Positions 1-7,450 of a stretch of DNA of 19,922 nucleotides are shown in pieces; the stretch's first letter is position 1, and the number at the start of each line of letters is the position of its first letter. The notes under the pieces are model-generated. The model did no database searches. It worked only from the letters and a program-made list of their open reading frames with translations, and was not told the DNA's origin. The position numbers were made by a program, and so were the translations under genes. Source of the DNA: Chloroflexota bacterium (GTDB lineage Bacteria > Chloroflexota > Anaerolineae > B4-G1); the NCBI GenBank assembly GCA_024232355.1, contig JAAEPW010000643.1:1-19922 (forward strand). Reading direction: 5' to 3'.

Positions 1-85
1 ATGAAGGACACAGTCGTATTGCTTTTTCAACGTACTGATGTTTTATCCATTCTGACCCGCTTGTGGGAAGTGATGACGCGAACTA

Positions 86-2041
86 TTGAGCCTATCCGCA
101 CAGGCCGAAAGTCCCCTCGTCTCAAGTCCGTTAGACGCAAGAGGTTCGCAGTTACCTACAAACCCGTTCGTTAACTTAATGACATTGGATAGCGAGGAAC
201 ACGCGGGCCTATACACTTCACTGGCGTTGGATGAGGCAGGACGACACGCTATCAGTTATTGCTCGTATAATTACGACTGCGATTCACACAGTAATTGTCA
301 CTCGTTCTGTGATGACCTAAAGTTTGCCCGGTATGACGGAGAGAGTTGGCAGACCGAAACAGTGGACGACGAGGAAAATGTTGGTTGGTACACATCGTTA
401 GCGCTGGATGGGATGGATCGACCCCACATCAGTTACTATGCCAACTATCCCAACCATGAACTAAAATATGCCTGGCACGATGGATTCACTTGGCAGATCG
501 AGACGGTGGACAGAGAAGGGCACGTTGGTCAGTATACTTCACTGGTGATAGATGAGGCAGACCGGCCTCACATCAGCTACTATGATGCAAGCAACGGCGA
601 TCTAAAGTACACATGGCATAATGGGGACGGATGGCAGATCGAGACAGTGGACGTGAATGGCTATGTGGGCCTGTATACGTCGCTGGCGTTGGATGGAGCA
701 GGGCAGCCACATATCAGCTACCACGATGCAACCAACTATGACCTCAAGTATGCCTGGCGCGATGGTACCGAGTGGCACATTGAGACAGTGGACAGCGAGG
801 GAGGCCTACATACCTCGTTGGCCTTGGATGGAATGGACCGGCCTCACATCAGTCACTATGATCGTTATCCCAACTATGACCTCAAGTATGCCTGGCGTGA
901 TGAGACGATCTGGCACATTGAGACAGTAGACGGTGATGAATATATGCACTATTATTATGCATCACTGGCTTTGGATCGAGTGGGCCGGCCTCATATCAGT
1001 TACTGTGAATTGAATCCCTTTATTATTTACTCTCCGCGATATTGCACCAAATTAAAGTATGCGTGGCGTGATGGGGTGACCTGGCATGTTGAGATAGTGG
1101 ATGACAAAGGATATGCAGGCGGGTTCACCTCACTGGCTCTTGATAGAGCGGGCCGCCCCTACATCAGCTATAATGATAGCAGCAATCATAACCTAAAGCA
1201 GGCCTGGCTGGCAACTCCTCTTCCCCTGCTAAACAAACAGTCTTCGACCAACGATTATGTGCATTACGATGACACGCTAACCTATACCTTGACGACGTTC
1301 TTTGACTCTGGCTCAGGTGTCCGCTTGTGGGACTCTCTATCACCCATTCTTAACTACGTCCCCGGCAGCATCACGGGCATCGCCACGCCAACGGCGGTCT
1401 ACAGCCCCACGGTCCATGCCATCGTCTGGCAGGGCACGCTATCCACCAACACTGTCCAGACGGTGAGCTTCCGCGTCACTCCAGACATCACTGTCACCAA
1501 GGCACTGTCGTCGCCACTGCCTATCGTCAACACCGCCTGGCTGACTGATACGGAGAGCGGCACGATTATCACTGACACGGCCATTGTTAACCTGATGCCT
1601 CTTCCCCTTTCTCTGAACAAGCAGGCTACGCTGAGCGGCGACCTGCGCAACAACGACACTTTGACCTACAGCTTGACTCTCTACGGCCCCGGCTTGCAAG
1701 TTCGTCTGAGAGACCCGCTGCCACCCAGCGTGAGCTATGTCCCTGGCAGCATCACGGACACCATCGGCATCATCTCTGGCACCCTCACGCTGCCAGCGGC
1801 GGTCTACAGCCCCACGGCCCACGCGATCTTGTGGCAGGGCACGCTGCCCACCGATACGGTCGAGGTGATCCGATTCCAGGTCACGCCGGGCATCACGGGG
1901 ACGGGGTCGATGTCGATGTCGTTGCCCATCGTCAACACTGCCTGGATGACTGCCACGGAGAGCGGGCGGCGTGTCTCGAGCACTGTCATTGTTAATGGTG
2001 ATTACGTCTACGTGCCACTGATATTACGCCAACTTTGGTAG
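86..2041 (+). CDS. Secreted-type seven-repeat beta-propeller protein with two DUF11 domains and a Chloroflexota C-terminal motif
   Basis: The protein has seven repeats of about 48 residues between residues 39 and 374, each reading roughly YTSLALD-x-x-x-RPHISYYD ... DLKYAW-x-DG-x-x-W-x-IETVD. Seven such units suggest a closed seven-bladed beta-propeller (inference). Two DUF11-type Ig-like domains follow (about 380-505 and 505-638), each opening LNKQ and containing YVPGSIT and VYSPT-x-HAI-x-WQG. It ends YVYVPLILRQLW, a tail seen on many exported Chloroflexota proteins. The architecture implies cell-surface or secreted location, probably for binding. The start is poor: the frame is closed by TGA at 74-76 and the first usable start is TTG at 86, with no good ribosome binding site. 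Residues 2-7 (SLSAQA) resemble the end of a signal peptide, but no hydrophobic core precedes them, so the 5' end may be lost or frameshifted. Repeats 1 and 6 carry Cys-rich insertions. The ligand is unknown. Confidence 0.75.
   Translation: MSLSAQAESPLVSSPLDARGSQLPTNPFVNLMTLDSEEHAGLYTSLALDEAGRHAISYCSYNYDCDSHSNCHSFCDDLKFARYDGESWQTETVDDEENVGWYTSLALDGMDRPHISYYANYPNHELKYAWHDGFTWQIETVDREGHVGQYTSLVIDEADRPHISYYDASNGDLKYTWHNGDGWQIETVDVNGYVGLYTSLALDGAGQPHISYHDATNYDLKYAWRDGTEWHIETVDSEGGLHTSLALDGMDRPHISHYDRYPNYDLKYAWRDETIWHIETVDGDEYMHYYYASLALDRVGRPHISYCELNPFIIYSPRYCTKLKYAWRDGVTWHVEIVDDKGYAGGFTSLALDRAGRPYISYNDSSNHNLKQAWLATPLPLLNKQSSTNDYVHYDDTLTYTLTTFFDSGSGVRLWDSLSPILNYVPGSITGIATPTAVYSPTVHAIVWQGTLSTNTVQTVSFRVTPDITVTKALSSPLPIVNTAWLTDTESGTIITDTAIVNLMPLPLSLNKQATLSGDLRNNDTLTYSLTLYGPGLQVRLRDPLPPSVSYVPGSITDTIGIISGTLTLPAAVYSPTAHAILWQGTLPTDTVEVIRFQVTPGITGTGSMSMSLPIVNTAWMTATESGRRVSSTVIVNGDYVYVPLILRQLW
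200..1207 (+). repeat. Seven tandem in-frame repeats of about 141-170 bp (propeller blades)
   Basis: The DNA underlying residues 39-374 of the first gene is tandemly repeated, with recurring blocks such as GACCTCAAGTATGCCTGGCG and TGGCACATTGAGACAGT at blade ends. Blades 4 and 5 are the most similar, pointing to recent duplication or gene conversion; blades 1 and 6 are longest because of insertions. The repeats are coding and keep frame. Confidence 0.75.
1394..1845 (+). repeat. Two near-identical 47-bp direct repeats inside the DUF11 pair
   Basis: The bases at 1394-1440 recur at 1799-1845 with 42 of 47 identical; both begin GCGGTCTACAGCCCCACGG. They encode the AVYSPT...HAI..WQGTL segment of each DUF11 domain. 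The 405-bp offset equals the domain period, consistent with duplication of the domain within this gene. Confidence 0.7.
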
Positions 2042-2067
2042 AATTGTCGTCAACATATTTGCATATC

Positions 2068-2095
2068 AACGGGGGACGCGGCAGCGTCCCCCGTT
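2068..2095 (+). terminator. Strong hairpin, probable transcription terminator
   Basis: A perfect 12-bp stem (AACGGGGGACGC paired with GCGTCCCCCGTT) encloses a GGCA tetraloop 27 bases after the stop codon of the propeller gene. No T-tract follows, so it is not a classical intrinsic terminator. Its position at the end of a gene before a 230-bp gap makes termination or 3'-end stabilisation the likely role. Confidence 0.6.
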
Positions 2096-2152
2096 CAGTA
2101 TGTCGGGTCCCAGTTCACGGTTACTGTGTAAAAATCCCACATTCCGCTTGGG

Positions 2153-2181
2153 TTGCACTTTTGCGCCCAACGTGATAAACT
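2153..2181 (+). promoter_or_regulatory. Candidate sigma-70-type promoter for the sensor-protein gene
   Basis: TTGCAC (2153-2158) lies 17 bases before TAAACT (2176-2181) in the gap 2096-2324 between the terminator-like hairpin and the GTG start at 2325. The match is by eye and the resulting leader would be about 135 bases. Nothing else recognisable was seen in this gap. Confidence 0.3.
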
Positions 2182-2324
2182 TCTTTATGAGCGGATACAT
2201 CATTTGCGCTCGACCTATCCAATCGCTAACTGACTTTTAACGCCCACCATACGTTTTCCCACAAGGGGCTGTCTAGTCATTTGACGTTTATGAGCAAGAA
2301 CCACAAATGGGGAATTGAGCAATC

Positions 2325-5300
2325 GTGAAAGCACAAATCCTGGTTGTCGAAGACGAAGTCGTCGTAGCCGAAAGCATACGAAATAACTTGGAAAACTTGG
2401 GCTATGGCGTGCCAGATATTGCCGATTCTGGTGAAACAGCCATCGAAAAAGCTGGCGCGACACACCCGAATTTGGTCTTGATGGACATCAAGTTGTCCGG
2501 CGATATGGATGGTATTGAGGCCGCCGAACAGATTCGGGTTCGTTTCGATATTCCGGTGGTCTATCTCACCGCCTTTGCAGATGATGAAACTTTGCAGCGT
2601 GCCAAGATCACAGAACCCTATGGGTATATCCTCAAGCCGCTCCAGGTGAGAGACCTACATACCAACATTGAGATGGCGCTCTACAGGCACAAGATGGAGC
2701 GTAGGCTTCGAGCAAGCGAGGAACAGTACCGGCAAGCGGAGGCAGAGGCCAAGCGACGAACGATTCAACTGGAAACGCTGCAAGATGTGGGGCTGAAACT
2801 CACCGCCGAGCTGGATCTGGATACTCTGCTCCACGATATTGCCTCGTCGGCTATCGATCTGCTGGGAGGCACTTGGGGGGGGCTTTATCTTTACCGGCAG
2901 GATCAGGATGTACTTGAATGGGCCGTCACTGCCGGTGATAGCCCGCTGTTTGACAACCCGGCTCTTCATCGAGGTGAGGGGCTGGCCGGCAAAGTTTGGG
3001 ATACCGGCGAGTCGTCTTTTGTGGATGATTACCGGCATTGGACGGGGCGTGCATCTTCCTATGATGACCACCTGCCACAAGCCATTGTTGCCGTGCCGGT
3101 TCGATGGGGCAAAGAATTCTTGGGAGTGCTCCAGGTTCTGGCAGATCCTCCGTACATTTTTTCCAAAGCCAATGCCGAACTATTAGGCTTGTTTGCCACA
3201 CAGGTTGCCATTGCTATCCGCAACGCTCGGCTTTTTGATGAGGCCCATCGCCGGACTGAACGTCTGGCGGTCGTCAACCGCATTGCCAGGGCCGCTGATG
3301 AAACCTCTCACATAGATGACTTGATTGAGACAGTGGCTCAAGAGGTCACGCCCCTTTTTCAAGCGGATGCTTTCTGCATGGCCTTTTATGACAAAGAAAC
3401 AAATGAACTGGACTATCGTATCCAGATGGACGAAGGTGTGCGCATGCCGGCAATGCAACGCTCTCTGGGTACTGGACTGACCGCTCACGTCATCACTGAA
3501 AAAAAATCATTGCTCATTCGAGACCTCGATCAAGAACGCGACAATTTACCACCGTTGCATATATGGGGATCTATGGACATCCCTGCATCCTGGCTGGGAG
3601 TGCCATTGCAGATTGAGGAACAGGTGATTGGAGTTGCTTGCGTACAAGCATATCGTTCTTATGCCTTTGATGAACAAGATCAACTATTACTCTCTACTAT
3701 TACTGATCAATTGACTATGGCTGTGGAGAGCACTCGTCTTTTTCAGGCCGAGCGCGAGCAACGAGAGTTGGCTGAGGCTTTAGAGGAAGCGTCTGCTGCT
3801 GTCAGTACCCTGGATCTAGAAAAAGTGTTCGATCGTGTTCTGGAACAAGTAGAACGAGTTGTTTCTGGAGACGCCTTTAGCATTGTGCTGGTGGATGAGA
3901 ACATTGCTCAGACAACTCGTTGGCGGGCACAAGAACACGTGTTTGTCGAAAATCCCGATTCCCGTCTGATCCTACCCATGGCCCAATATCCCGTCCTGGT
4001 GAAAATGGCGCAAACCGGCAAATCACTTGTCGTTCCAGACACAATGGCCGACCCTGACTGGGTGCGACAAGAAGGTTGGGAATGGGTGCGTTCCTATGTG
4101 GGAGCACCCATTCAACTGTCCGACTCGACGATTGGTTTTCTGACGGTGGATGGCATCCAACCTGATCAATTCAGTGCTGCCGATGCTCGACGGTTAGAGG
4201 CCTTTACTAGTCACGTGGCTACTGCCATTGAGAACGCCCGGCTGTATGAGCAGGCGCAGCGCCGTATGGAAAGCCTGGCAAACCTCAATCTGGCCTCGCA
4301 GGTGCTGGCTTCTTTTTTGGATGTGAAAGAGGTGCTGGATCAGATTGTGAACCTGGCAGGCTCTGTTGTAGACTCGGATTATACTAGCGTGGTGTTACTA
4401 AAGCAGGAGGGACGGCTAACACGGCAGGCTGATGACTTTCGGGATGTGCCCCCCATATCACAGCGTATCCGGGACCAAGGCACAACTCGTTACGTGCTGG
4501 ACAGTGGACAACCACTGGTCGTGGACATGATCTCGGACGCACGCGAAATGATCCCGCCAATTCGCCAGTCTGATGGGACGTTGATGCAAGCCAACCCCGA
4601 CATTATCGCATCTGGCATCCGTTCATTCGCTGCTGTTCCTATCCAGGCCAAGGGTGTGACAATGGGTGTGATGTTTGTGCACAGCCGCGAACCTCGGGCT
4701 TTTCATGGACAACTTGCCCTGCTTACTACCTTTGCAAACCAGGCCGCTGCTGCCATCGAAAATGCCCATCTCTTTCAGGCAGAGCACGAACAGCGAGAAT
4801 TGGCCGAGGCGTTGGCCGAATCTGCTGCCATCATCAACACCCTGGATCTCGATCAAGTCTTGGACCGTATTCTGGAACAGGTGGATCGAATTGTCTCTGG
4901 GGATGCATTCAACGTCATACTCTTGGAAAATGAAATTGCCCGGGCAGTTCGCTGGCGAGGGTACGAGCATCTGGGGTTGGAAAAGTACATTGCTCACCTA
5001 TCTGTTCCTCTGACCGAGTATCCCAATATGGTCAAGATGGCAGAAACCGGAGAACCATCTCTCATTCCTGATACGAGTACCGATACCGATTGGAGATTGG
5101 AGAGAGAGCAGGGGCGGTGGCGTTCCTACATCGGAGCGCCTATCCGAGTAGAAGGAGAGACAGTAGGGTTTCTTAACGTGAATGGTGTTCGAGCGGGACA
5201 GTTCGACGCGGACGATGCCCAGCGGCTTCAAGTTTTTGCCGATTACACCGCAGCCGCCATCGCCAATGCCCGGTTGCACCAAAAAGTGCTCGACTATACG

Positions 5301-6386
5301 GGACAATTGGAACAACGGGTGGAGGAGCGGACAGCACAACTTGTGGCTCAGTATGCGCGACTGGAGGCGATTCTGCACAGTACTGCCGATGGCATTATCA
5401 GTACGGATGAAAATGGCAAGATACTTCAGATCAACCCCGTGGCTCGTACGTGGCTCACTCAATCTTTATCATCGACGGACGTTCGGCGGCTGCGGGATGC
5501 AGTACAAGACCTGGCACAACGAGCGGCGGAGCGACCAAAAACAGTGTTGGAACTGACTAGACAAGACCTGGAACTAAAAACATCGCCTATCTCAAAGCCT
5601 GATATGGACGAAACCCTTCCACTGGCCCGGGGTGAGCCTGCGGCTGTTGTAGTGATCCACGACATTAGTGAACTCAAGGCTCTGGATCGAATGAAGACCA
5701 ATTTTATCAAAAACGCTTCTCATGAACTCCGCACGCCAATCACGACGATCAAATTATATGTACACTTGATGCAGCAGGCGTCACCCGAGGACGAAAAATG
5801 GAATGTCTACCTGGACTCGCTGGCCCGGGAGATCGATGACCAGGCACAGATCGGAGAGGCTATCTTGCAACTGGCCCGCGTTTATAGTGGACAGATGGAA
5901 CTGGATCAATGCCCCACTCGCCTCAACGAGTTGACCGAGACCATTATCATCAGGCACCATTCATCGGCTCGACAAAGAGAACTGACGTTGGAACATAAAC
6001 CTACAGAACCGGGACCTATCGCGGCAGTGGACTCGATGCAAATGATACGAGTGCTGAACAACTTGGTAGAAGACGCGATCCGTTACTCGCTAGAAGGGGG
6101 AGGTGTCGTGGTTTCCACTGAACGGATGGAAGTAAATGGGCATATCTGGGCCACGATGGCAGTGTCGAGTACGGAGGAAGAAATACCAGAGCGAGACATG
6201 TCTCACATCTTTGAACGGCTGCTCCGAGAAGGGGATGAAGAACCCAGTTCGCAGCGGGTACGGGAGACTGGTCTGAGACTCATGGTCGTAAAGGAAATTG
6301 TAGAGCTGCATCAAGGACGGGTAACGGTGAGAAGCGACAAGGACATAGGCACTACCTTTACCATCTGGCTGCCCTCCGTTGACTAG
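2325..6386 (+). CDS. Hybrid sensor protein REC-GAF(x5)-PAS-histidine kinase with degenerate ATP-binding domain
   Basis: A 1353-residue, apparently cytosolic signalling protein with no membrane segment. The N-terminal receiver domain (1-120) keeps E9/D10, phospho-acceptor D54, T82 and K104. Five GAF domains follow (about 165-302, 329-470, 499-637, 664-812, 841-983), joined by helical linkers, then a coiled coil, a PAS domain (about 1012-1115) and a dimerisation domain with an intact H box (ASHELRTP, H1133). The catalytic region is degenerate: the N box reads NLVEDAIRYS with D1250 where Asn binds Mg, the G1 box DTGxG has become STEEE (1282-1286), and G2 reads ETGLRL instead of GTGLGL. ATP binding is therefore doubtful, and it may be a phospho-receiving or scaffold pseudokinase. 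GAF3 and GAF5 are clearly duplicates. The GTG start at 2325 has GGGGAA (2309-2314) as ribosome binding site. The methyltransferase gene begins 13 bases after its stop, so the two are probably co-transcribed. Confidence 0.9.
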   Translation: MKAQILVVEDEVVVAESIRNNLENLGYGVPDIADSGETAIEKAGATHPNLVLMDIKLSGDMDGIEAAEQIRVRFDIPVVYLTAFADDETLQRAKITEPYGYILKPLQVRDLHTNIEMALYRHKMERRLRASEEQYRQAEAEAKRRTIQLETLQDVGLKLTAELDLDTLLHDIASSAIDLLGGTWGGLYLYRQDQDVLEWAVTAGDSPLFDNPALHRGEGLAGKVWDTGESSFVDDYRHWTGRASSYDDHLPQAIVAVPVRWGKEFLGVLQVLADPPYIFSKANAELLGLFATQVAIAIRNARLFDEAHRRTERLAVVNRIARAADETSHIDDLIETVAQEVTPLFQADAFCMAFYDKETNELDYRIQMDEGVRMPAMQRSLGTGLTAHVITEKKSLLIRDLDQERDNLPPLHIWGSMDIPASWLGVPLQIEEQVIGVACVQAYRSYAFDEQDQLLLSTITDQLTMAVESTRLFQAEREQRELAEALEEASAAVSTLDLEKVFDRVLEQVERVVSGDAFSIVLVDENIAQTTRWRAQEHVFVENPDSRLILPMAQYPVLVKMAQTGKSLVVPDTMADPDWVRQEGWEWVRSYVGAPIQLSDSTIGFLTVDGIQPDQFSAADARRLEAFTSHVATAIENARLYEQAQRRMESLANLNLASQVLASFLDVKEVLDQIVNLAGSVVDSDYTSVVLLKQEGRLTRQADDFRDVPPISQRIRDQGTTRYVLDSGQPLVVDMISDAREMIPPIRQSDGTLMQANPDIIASGIRSFAAVPIQAKGVTMGVMFVHSREPRAFHGQLALLTTFANQAAAAIENAHLFQAEHEQRELAEALAESAAIINTLDLDQVLDRILEQVDRIVSGDAFNVILLENEIARAVRWRGYEHLGLEKYIAHLSVPLTEYPNMVKMAETGEPSLIPDTSTDTDWRLEREQGRWRSYIGAPIRVEGETVGFLNVNGVRAGQFDADDAQRLQVFADYTAAAIANARLHQKVLDYTGQLEQRVEERTAQLVAQYARLEAILHSTADGIISTDENGKILQINPVARTWLTQSLSSTDVRRLRDAVQDLAQRAAERPKTVLELTRQDLELKTSPISKPDMDETLPLARGEPAAVVVIHDISELKALDRMKTNFIKNASHELRTPITTIKLYVHLMQQASPEDEKWNVYLDSLAREIDDQAQIGEAILQLARVYSGQMELDQCPTRLNELTETIIIRHHSSARQRELTLEHKPTEPGPIAAVDSMQMIRVLNNLVEDAIRYSLEGGGVVVSTERMEVNGHIWATMAVSSTEEEIPERDMSHIFERLLREGDEEPSSQRVRETGLRLMVVKEIVELHQGRVTVRSDKDIGTTFTIWLPSVD

Positions 6387-6399
6387 AGAGGTACTGGCT

Positions 6400-7152
6400 G
6401 TGTCGAGTAATGTGAACGATTTCCACGAAATTCGGGCCACAATCCGACAAAAATACGTCGAGGTATCCCGCTCGACCGAGGGGCAATTTCGATACCTCAC
6501 TGGCAAGGCCGGAGCAAAAGAGTTGGGATACGCCCCTGCGGCCATTAGAGATGCCCCAAGCGAATTGTTTGAATTCTTTTGTGGCGTGGGTAACCCGTTT
6601 TCTTTGGGTGATATCTATCCTGGAGAGATGGTGCTCGATGTGGGTTGTGGGGCCGGATTCGATGCTTTCACTGCCAGTCGCTTGGTCGGCGCAGCGGGCC
6701 GGGTGTACGGCATTGACCTTTCGTTAGACATGGTAGGCTGTGCCAAGAATGTTCTCACTCGATCAAACATTGAGGTTCAGGTTGCGAGTTCAGAAAGCAT
6801 TCCTTTTTGTGACGATGCGTTTGACCTGGTGATATCCAATGGTGTACTCAACCTTTCTCCTTGGAAAGAGGAGAGTTTGCGTGAAATTTACCGCGTTCTC
6901 AAACCCAGCGGCCGCTTTCAATTTGCTGATATTGTATTGAAAACAGATCTCCCCCAAGAGATGGCAGGAAATGTCGTGGCATGGTCTCAGTGAATTGGAG
7001 GGGCGATCCCGGTCTGGGATCTGGTGATCTTGATGGAGCAAGCGATGTTCGTCAACGTCGAGTTCGTCGGCACGACGGATTTTAGTACTTCTCAGTACAC
7101 CGTTGGAGCCGAGTTCAGAGCACAAAAGCCTTATTCTCGGAGAGGTATGTAG
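6400..7152 (+). CDS. ArsM-like SAM-dependent methyltransferase, probable selenoprotein with in-frame UGA at 6991-6993
   Basis: Class I SAM methyltransferase related to arsenite methyltransferases (ArsM/AS3MT), which methylate As(III) in the cytosol. Counting from GTG 6400 (ribosome binding site AGAGAGG at 6385-6391), the SAM site is VLDVGCGAGFD (78-88), with GIDLS (104-108) and ISNGVLNLSP (145-154). C61 in FFCGVGNPF matches a conserved catalytic Cys. The frame meets TGA at codon 198 in AWSQ-TGA-IGGA, exactly where relatives have the As-binding Cys of W-x-x-C-x-G-G-A. Downstream codons keep family-like sequence (FVNVEFVGTTDFSTSQYTVG) to TAG at 7150-7152, giving about 250 residues with read-through or 197 without. 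A SECIS-like hairpin follows the TGA. UGA is a normal stop elsewhere in the window. The favoured reading is selenocysteine; the alternative is a pseudogene or sequencing error. The substrate is inferred. A TTG at 6379 is a weaker start. Confidence 0.75.
6991..7021 (+). promoter_or_regulatory. Candidate bacterial SECIS element after in-frame UGA
   Basis: The UGA (6991-6993) is followed by GATCCC (7005-7010), loop GGTCT (7011-7015) and GGGATC (7016-7021), a perfect 6-bp stem. Bacterial SECIS elements need a hairpin within the coding region whose loop lies roughly 16-37 bases after UGA and has a G among its first two bases. Here the spacing is 17 and the loop starts GG. The pentaloop GGUCU also occurs in the apical loop of E. 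coli fdhF, displaced by one base. A U lies at position 17 counted from the UGA, as in fdhF, but here it is paired rather than bulged. Confidence 0.6.
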
Positions 7153-7223
7153 CACAGCCCCCTGTGGGCGATTTATGGGCAGCAGGATCGCAAGTTACTA
7201 GGCAAAAAAGAAAGGAGGACAAG

Positions 7224-7403
7224 ATGTATCATACAGATTTCAAGTACAGGGAATATATACTGGCCGCTATCCTGGGGGCGATTGCAGGTGGTATTGTCGT
7301 CGTCCTCGCTACCAGGGCTATTCCCAAAATGATGTCTCGAATGATGTCGGGCATGATGCAGAATATGATGGGAGAAGATGGCTGCACGCCGGGAGACATG
7401 TGA
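7224..7403 (+). CDS. Small single-pass membrane peptide with Met-rich cytosolic or periplasmic helix
   Basis: A 59-residue protein starting at ATG 7224, fixed by the strong ribosome binding site AAAGGAGG (7211-7218). It has a short charged N-terminus, one hydrophobic segment (about residues 11-30, AILGAIAGGIVVVLA) and a basic juncture (RAIPK). A tail with Met pairs at 36/37, 40/41, 44/45 and 48/49 follows, then C54 and a final M59. The four-residue spacing places the Met side chains along one helix face, which could bind soft metal or metalloid ions such as Cu(I), Ag(I) or As(III); this is inference from thioether chemistry. It lies 71 bases after the methyltransferase's second stop and is probably in the same operon. 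The single-TM layout loosely recalls YtxH-like proteins. No known family is recognised with confidence. Confidence 0.75.
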   Translation: MYHTDFKYREYILAAILGAIAGGIVVVLATRAIPKMMSRMMSGMMQNMMGEDGCTPGDM

Positions 7404-7417
7404 AACCGAATGATGGA

Positions 7418-7434
7418 GGGCTTTGGTAAAGCCC
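7418..7434 (+). terminator. Short perfect hairpin between two small genes
   Basis: GGGCTTT (7418-7424) and AAAGCCC (7428-7434) form a perfect 7-bp stem with a 3-base loop, 15 bases after the Met-rich peptide gene and 16 bases before the next start. There is no T-tract, so it may be a weak terminator, attenuator or mRNA 3'-end stabiliser. Confidence 0.35.
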
Positions 7435-7450
7435 AAAGTGAGTAAGAGAT

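Noticed and set aside
1..174. A 57-codon open frame beginning ATG at base 1
   Set aside because: It touches the window edge, has no visible ribosome binding site, reads as Arg/Lys-rich low-quality sequence, and its second half overlaps the better-supported propeller frame. It is not a signal peptide.
657..929. 90-codon open frame inside the propeller gene, itself repetitive
   Set aside because: Its repeats are the off-frame echo of the propeller DNA repeats; the main frame has a clear domain pattern.
200..1207. Regularly spaced repeats as a possible CRISPR or minisatellite array
   Set aside because: The repeat unit is about 145-170 bp, in frame, and varies as protein repeats do. There are no unique spacers between short identical repeats.
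6379..6399. TTG at 6379 as start of the methyltransferase
   Set aside because: It overlaps the previous stop and lacks a ribosome binding site of its own, whereas GTG 6400 follows AGAGAGG at good spacing.
6991..6993. Global reassignment of UGA to Trp or Gly as explanation for the in-frame TGA
   Set aside because: TGA terminates the Met-rich peptide gene and the cysteine desulfurase gene with properly spaced downstream starts, and other UGA codons do not interrupt the long genes.
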